NCBI GenBank assembly: GCA_905147135.1
Contig: LR990053.1
Coordinates: forward strand, 10,862,501-10,926,500
Origin: Blastobasis lacticolella
Lineage: Eukaryota; Arthropoda; Insecta; Lepidoptera; Blastobasidae
Length of the DNA: 64,000 bases
Direction: 5' to 3'
Numbering within the stretch: the stretch's first letter is position 1; every line of letters starts with the position of its first letter. Both the position numbers and the translations under genes were made by a program. Below are positions 58,572 through 64,000 of the stretch, one piece after another. Below the pieces are notes generated by a model that saw only the letters and a list, made by a program, of their open reading frames with translations, was not told where the DNA came from and ran no database searches.

Positions 58572-58820
58572 TACTTTGGAGTGGTATTAAATATTTGGGA
58601 TTCAGCATAAGCAATGTATTTGTTTATTCCTGTCTGGTGTAAAACCCTAACGGCCAGTTACTCGTACGTTAATTTATTGTTAATCATCAATTAAAATTCG
58701 CTATCCTTATATATAGTGAGTTGTAAACAGAGACGGAAAGAGTTTTAATCGATGATTAACATTGGCAAGCGTTTCAGAAACTGGGCGTAAGTAGTTATAA
58801 TATGGCTAATAGGTACATTA
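58572..58820. repeat. Repeat A' (249 bp), second copy
   Basis: Same limits and orientation as A. Differences are scattered substitutions. Confidence 0.95.
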
Positions 58821-59878
58821 CTATTTTAGGGGTTTACACATATAAAAGTGGACAGTTAGGGGATGTTGTTGACGATTTATAAAAGTTATTCGGTAAGGAC
58901 GTAAGTAATTACGGGAAGAATTAGTATCATGCCACATTCTAATAACTAATCGCTGTGAATCTAAAAAATTGCTAAGAAATGTGATTTTGTAGTAAGTTTT
59001 TCGTTCAGAAAAGTTTGGAAACAAGAGCGATGAATTATAACCGGTAGAAGGAAAGAACTGTTAAATTTTTGATTACATGCCTTGTTCTTTGCTCCCAGTT
59101 GTTAACTTAAACGATTTATTTAACTTGGGAAAACACGAAAGTTATTGGAACAACAATTTAGCATTTTTGTCACAAAAGGATTTAAATATCTTGAAAAAAA
59201 TATATGTATTTGCACGTCTTAGCTTGTATGACCTACAACCATCTATACATAGTATAAAACAAAGTCGATTCCCGCTTAGATATTTTGAACTGAGCAACGG
59301 ATTTTAATATAGTTTTCAAACAATAGATAGAGTAATTTAAGAGGAAGGTTTATAAGCAAGAAAAAAAAGAGTAGGTAGAGCAACTTAGGTGTACGCGAAA
59401 AAGCCGGGTACACTAGTAAATTATCAATGAATTGTCTGATAGTCAGTCTTGTATGGTATTAATGTCTGAAGTTGTGCCGTCTAGTCTAGAACTGGGACTA
59501 ATTTTCCGAGTAGGTATTGAGTCCATTGTGTTAGAACTATAACAATGTAGACAATAGTCAACAATATGGAGGCAGAGATCAATAATCTATATTGGTTCAC
59601 TAAGCTGTATTGATAATTTATTCAATAATCCTAAGGGACGGGGTGGGAACTGTATCTACAGACATAACTATTTTGATTAGGTGCCTTTGCTGAGGGTGAC
59701 ATTATTTATTGGCAACTTTTCATTACACGTCATAAAATTATTATAATATTGCAATTATTTTAATTATTTATACGAATTGCCATTTCTAATTACATAATAA
59801 ACAAAATGTGATACAAAATTCTATTAATTCATAAATTTATAATTAGTTATAAAAAATTATTTAATGTCAAGATTATAC
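58821..59878. other. Intergenic, nothing recognised
   Basis: The frame at 59,077-59,307 has no known motif. Confidence 0.4.
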
Positions 59879-59879
59879 A

Positions 59880-59988
59880 TCATCACAGCCCGTAACAGCC
59901 CACTGCAGGACTTAGGGCCTCTCCCACGAAAGGGGAGGTCATTGCCATAATCTCCACGCTTGGCAGGCGGGTTGGAGATCGCAGTGTT
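59880..59988 (-). mobile_element. RTE-like short retroposon (family 3), 3' part
   Basis: CATCACAGCCCGTAACAGCC, GGGCCTCTCCCACGAAAGGG and GGCAGGCGGGTTGGAGATCG. Confidence 0.85.
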
Positions 59989-60260
59989 TAGTAACAAGAT
60001 TATACAGAACTGTATTAATTAAAATATCAATATAATTATAGTTCTACCTAGCTAATAAAAGTAGATACAAAAATGGCATTCAATAATAATTATAATGTCA
60101 TCAATTACTTATTTCATATTATTATGTTATCAATTATTCTTTGTAGGAATTCTCTATTAAATTTTAGCGTGTAAAGTAATTTGTTGTCCATTATGTTCGT
60201 TTATTCATACGTTTATTATGTCATGTTCCTGACAATATACGAATCGAATGTTGTCACATA
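59989..60260. other. AT-rich, no gene
   Basis: Nothing recognised. Confidence 0.4.
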
Positions 60261-60268
60261 GGACCTAT

Positions 60269-60760
60269 TGCTGCAAACGGAACGTTATCCCGGTTATCCA
60301 TATACTTACAATTTTATGTACGATACCTTGCTGATGATGCTCTATGGCTGTGAGACATGGCCAGCGCTGACGAAACACGTTCGCGAACTCCACACCAACG
60401 AAATGATAATGCTGCGGTGGATGTACGGAGTTACGCGACTCGATCGAGTACGTAACGAGTACATCCGTGGCAGCCTTGGCGTGAGGGATATCGCAGATAA
60501 GATCGAGGAGGCTCGTTTGCGCTGATTTGGTCACGTGTTGCGTAAGCCCCAGGGATACGTGGGAAATAGATGCCTGAATCTGCCGGTATCAGGAAAGAAG
60601 CCCCGTGGGCGACCCAAGAAGCGATAGATGGACATTGCTGTGTCGAATGCTAGAGCAAACGGCTTACGACGAGATGCCGAAGACCGGGCGAAGTGGGCAA
60701 GATTGAGTAGGAAAGCGGACCCTGGCAGACGCCGGGACAAGCATTAGGACGATGATGATG
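60269..60760 (+). mobile_element. RTE-type LINE: reverse transcriptase C-terminal domain
   Basis: Reads MLYGCETWPALTKHVRELHT, EMIMLRWMYGVTRLDRVRNE, IRGSLGVRDIADKIEEARLR, stop, FGHVLRKPQGYVGNR, KPRGRPKKR, then DRAKWARLSRKADPGRR. The YGCETW, LRWM-x-GVTR-x-D-x-x-RNE, R-x-x-x-FGHV and RGRPKKR motifs are the RTE C-terminal block. Two in-frame stops (Trp codons lost) and 5' truncation make it inactive. It ends in GATGATGATGA. Confidence 0.92.
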
Positions 60761-60949
60761 ACCTTGCAAAGGGAAACATGCCCTTCACTGCTACTCTTAT
60801 GCATACTAGGGAAGTCAATTCACGAGTATTTGATAATTAAATCAGGGTCTCGATTTTTGAATCGCTCGCTTCGAGTAGAGCAGCGGCTTTCATTTTTTAT
60901 TTTCACCTTGAAAAAGTTAAATATTTTTTAAATCACATAGGTAATACCG

Positions 60950-61070
60950 AAAGAGTATGGTTCAAAAATAGGGAAAATTAGCATCATGATGCTAATTTTC
61001 CCTATATAATCGATGCATGCATCTAACTGACGATTGTATCATGCCGAAAATAAAAAATTAAAAACAGAAA
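60950..61070 (+). repeat. Unclassified repeat, copy 2, with palindrome
   Basis: Same words as 34,672-34,765 (GGTTCAAAAAT, AGCATCATG, TCATGCCGAAAAT) with an extra palindromic segment in the middle. Confidence 0.65.
60968..61005. repeat. Perfect 38-bp palindrome
   Basis: ATAGGGAAAATTAGCATCA and its exact reverse complement, with no loop. Confidence 0.95.
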
Positions 61071-61850
61071 CAGAAAAAAGTTACGTAGTTACCTTTGCTA
61101 TTAAATTTGCTAAAATAATCCAGTTTCTCCTAACTATTTATGATTATAAAACATACATTTAATCAAAGATAGGTTAAAAACACGTTTATAAAATCCGTTA
61201 CTTCCAGTCTTTGAACGATAAGATCATATTTCCTAAGGAGATTGGTTCTCAGTAAGACATTCCATCCAATCAACTAGGAAGCAGACTTATAGGTACTTAT
61301 TTATAGAAACTTTATTCTATTGAACTGTAGATACTAGACTGATTTACAAAAATATTCACTTTGGACATGATTTTTGTAAAACAAATATGATATATTGAAC
61401 TGCTTTAAGAGTTATCAGATTATGTAATTATGTTTTTCTTTGTAGCAATCGATGTAAATCTTATTATTTTGCTCATCAGCTGAAAATCTCTGACTGCATA
61501 AAAATGCAATTTACTTGACAGCGGTGATTATTGATACTAAGAGTAAGCATCATCATCCACAGAACGATTTTGCGATAGGGACATTCGGAGAACGGGACGT
61601 ACTGCGATTTCCCAGTACTCAGATATTACAGATTTACTGTAACGCTTCCAAAGATCTTGCCATGTGACAGAAAGATCGACGGAAGTATATAGACAGCGGA
61701 AGCTTAGTAATTATATGGCCAGACTGACTTGTCTTACTTGGTGTACAAACAATAGCCAAAATCACGACTTGCCGTATCAATCACGCTACGTACATTGTGT
61801 TTAGATAGTCTTTAATTATATAAGAAACTCATAAAATGTGAATTTCAACG
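61071..61850. other. Intergenic, nothing recognised
   Basis: AT-rich with no gene. Confidence 0.4.
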
Positions 61851-62199
61851 AATACTGCTGTAAATTATCCACTTAAATAAATAATTTCCATAACCAAATA
61901 AGATAAGTCCGTCTGGACAGATTTTTACGTATAATTTTATGTTTTCTTTTTAACACTTCGGATACGCAGCTCTGTAAAAGGGGGACAACAGGAGTTTTTA
62001 CTCCCGTTGTCATTATGCTCCTTGTTTAAAACAAACTATTTATAGTTTGTTCTTCATTCATTTCATTCATTCTTCATTAAAACAGCCTTTAGGCTGTTTT
62101 AATGAAGATCCGTTTTCATTCAACGAGATAAGAGGTTTATGAAGTCTGGAGCGGTTAATATCGCTTATTAATTTCCTAAGGGTAAAATATTGCATAGCA
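61851..62199. repeat. Repeat B' (349 bp), copy with 90-bp extra hairpin segment
   Basis: Matches 58,313-58,571 at both ends, but 62,005-62,094 is absent from B. It is not followed by repeat A. Confidence 0.93.
62030..62107. repeat. Two perfect hairpins inside repeat B'
   Basis: AACAAACTAT-TT-ATAGTTTGTT at 62,030-62,051, and 16-bp arms CTTCATTAAAACAGCC / GGCTGTTTTAATGAAG with a TTTA loop at 62,072-62,107. Confidence 0.95.
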
Positions 62200-62328
62200 C
62201 TATTAGATAACTTTAGTATCGAAGATATTTTACTTTGAAAGACTTTGCTAGATCATCGTTAAGACTATACAAGGCGACTGATGAGATGTGATACAAAACT
62301 GCTATGTCTAGCTCAGCTTAGCTCGTCA

Positions 62329-62411
62329 TCATCATAATCTTTACGTTAATGTCCCGTTACCTCTCGCTTACGAATCCGATACCTTAACCACTTGGCCACC
62401 GACGTTCCGAC
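62329..62411 (-). mobile_element. SINE family 1, tail fused to head by deletion
   Basis: TTTACGTTAATGTCCCG is joined directly to TTACCTCTCGCTTACGAATC and GGCCACCGACG; the whole body is lost. Confidence 0.83.
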
Positions 62412-63465
62412 GGAGAATTTAATAAATTAATCGGCGGAAAGATTTATAACAACGGAAAAGTTTAAATTGTGTTGTTAGAAGCGTACCATTTAACGTGCGT
62501 GGCATTTAACTTGTTAACTTGATTGCTCATATTCGCATTATTATGTTTTTGCTACCCGTCTAATATAAAAAGCTCAGTAAAGAATGGTAATAGAATATAT
62601 CCAGTCATTTGACCATTATGACTTATTTTCAAAATGCGTTTTCTAATCTAACACGACAAAAGTTTAAAAATACTTGTTTAAATTGTAACTGTAGATATAA
62701 TAGATTAATGATTGAAGAAGCACGAGAATCATCACGAGTTTATATTTTATTTATATGTTTATATTTAATTTGTTTCGTTTCAAATTGGAGTGGAGACACG
62801 CGACGGGCGGTGATACTATACTACTTCTTACTGCATGGCTTTGTATTTGATTGTAATCTTTGTATATGTTAAAATCTTTGATTGTAATGTTTAAAAGTGA
62901 TTACAAACGTAACAAGTGGAATGTAACCTCGGCCTACCCTTACGGAAAAAGGCGTAGCGGTATGTCTATGTATGTATGTAAGTTAGAGAAATTTCTAATT
63001 GCGTCTAAAATGTTTGTAAACGTTTCGAAACGTTCACTATTTCGCAACGCTTCATTTACTGCTCTAACGCTGGATGTTTCCAAATGTATACAAATGTTTT
63101 TTAACACCGGTGTGGGAGCACCATAACCAGGGAACACACTACCAGCAAAGCGTTCCACTTCTGAGCTGTAGGTATATAAACGCATTATAAGGGTCAAAGC
63201 GGTTCGTGAAGATAGTTGGTATATCTACTAAGTAAGGATGGGACGCCTGTCCGGCTCTTGTGTCCCAAAGGCGAAAAGGGACCGTCCTTTGCATATTCCC
63301 AGCAACATGTAAAATACCGACAAACGCGCAAACCTATGCCGATGTTCAAGGCTCTGCAGCAAGTATCTGCCAATTAATAGCACAAATTTTAGTTCACGTT
63401 CTTAACATATTTGATAAGGATTTCACCTGAAAGTTCCGAAGATTTCAATGGATTCTTAAAATTTT
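62412..63465. other. No supported gene
   Basis: AT-rich. A GC-richer segment at 62,925-63,200 has frames on both strands, none with a known motif. Confidence 0.4.
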
Positions 63466-63670
63466 TATTTTAATTATTATTATTATTCCTGAACAGACAG
63501 GCAGTTGGAACAACTGATATGTCTGTATCTCATTATCCTCAACCCATTGACATTCTCAATTAATTAATTTTGGTTTTCTTGTAATGTTCATCCAATCGAT
63601 TCTTAAAGGCGTTGGTACTCGGTGCTGATATAACTTGCTTTGATAAAAAAATGCCGGAAAAAATAAATCC
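63466..63670 (-). mobile_element. LINE C-terminus with (TAA)n tail
   Basis: Minus strand reads FLSKQVISAPSTNAFKNRLD, then EHYKKTKIN and a stop; the SAPS-x-N-x-FKNRLD motif is a reverse transcriptase tail. The 3' UTR ends CTGTTCAGGAATAATAATAA. Confidence 0.78.
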
Positions 63671-63699
63671 TTAATAAAATTGTGGGTGTTATATTTCAT

Positions 63700-63875
63700 T
63701 AAGAGCCCATACAGACGTACGCGATTTCTGCACAATTCTGTGTTTATCCGATTTCAGTTTCGATACAAAAAAAAAATTTGTTCGAAATTGAAGCACACGC
63801 TTTAAAAATGCCCAGAAAATTTATCGTGTTTTGTATCACATCTCAGTGTCAGCCTGTATGAAACCCCATCAAAAC
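63700..63875. mobile_element. Possible small MITE
   Basis: Left CCCATACAGACGTACGC and right TCAGCCTGTATGAAACC share an inverted CATACAG core. No transposase. Weak evidence. Confidence 0.3.
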
Positions 63876-64000
63876 TGTAGCAGTTGCAACTTTTATACCC
63901 AATTAAGTTGCAAAAATAAAAAGCGAGACAATGTATTTAGCTGTGTTTGTACTGAAATAATTTTATTTAAATGACTTCATAACCAAGTAGCTACTATTTG

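Noticed and set aside
58044..58820. LTR retrotransposon with A and A' as LTRs
   Set aside because: The inner segment B is only 259 bp with no coding part, primer-binding site or polypurine tract, and A lacks clear TG/CA ends.
60268..60525. Host gene with YGCETW and LRWM motifs
   Set aside because: These are RTE LINE C-terminal motifs; stops interrupt it and a GATGATGA tail ends it.

Overview
The window reads as nuclear DNA of a moth or butterfly. It is AT-rich and gene-poor, and it is packed with retroposons of kinds I know from lepidopteran genomes: tRNA-headed SINEs with (GAT)n tails, RTE-type 3' ends that read ...QQWTSFG-like and end in GATGATGA, Jockey/CR1-type C-termini with a WN-x-LP motif, and a mariner remnant. 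The species cannot be named from sequence alone. No rRNA, intact tRNA, CRISPR array or bacterial gene was seen.

Positions 1-10,050 hold the only host protein-coding genes I can support: two tandem minus-strand carboxylesterase (COE) genes with the same three-exon plan. The first (1-2958) looks intact: signal peptide, HGGAY oxyanion loop, nucleophile Ser in G-C-S-A-G, acid Glu and catalytic His. Its last exon runs off the left edge. The second (7155-10043) keeps the exon plan but carries frameshifts, stop codons, a deletion and a broken nucleophile elbow, so it is a pseudogene. The last exons of both genes were found by reading in the correct splice phase, not as the longest open frame.

Positions 10,050-25,900 are mostly intergenic or intronic DNA with SINEs, LINE ends, a mariner fragment (about 16.63-16.89 kb) and an inverted-repeat-bounded element near 15 kb. 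Positions 25,915-30,535 hold the largest mobile element, a nearly full-length CR1/Jockey-superfamily LINE on the minus strand. Its ORF1 is intact and combines a PHD-like zinc finger, a coiled coil and a C-terminal domain resembling the FP25K family. Its ORF2 (endonuclease and reverse transcriptase) is broken by two stops and one frameshift.

Positions 30,535-54,000 contain more LINE C-termini, many SINEs (several nested), two CpG-rich patches, a possible solo LTR, and two separate degenerate hexamer arrays (about 37.7 and 48.5 kb). Positions 54,000-64,000 hold a lepidopteran repeat split by a SINE, an RTE fragment, long perfect palindromes, and an unusual A-B-A' direct-repeat arrangement (58,044-58,820) with a second B copy at 61,851-62,199.

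I found no convincing new multi-gene system. The points most worth checking are the A-B-A'/B' repeat, the head-only SINE with a perfect 14-bp target-site duplication (41,149), the palindrome that separates two copies of one repeat (60,968), the nested MITE in a SINE (50,739), the LINE ORF1 architecture, and the intact/dead esterase pair.
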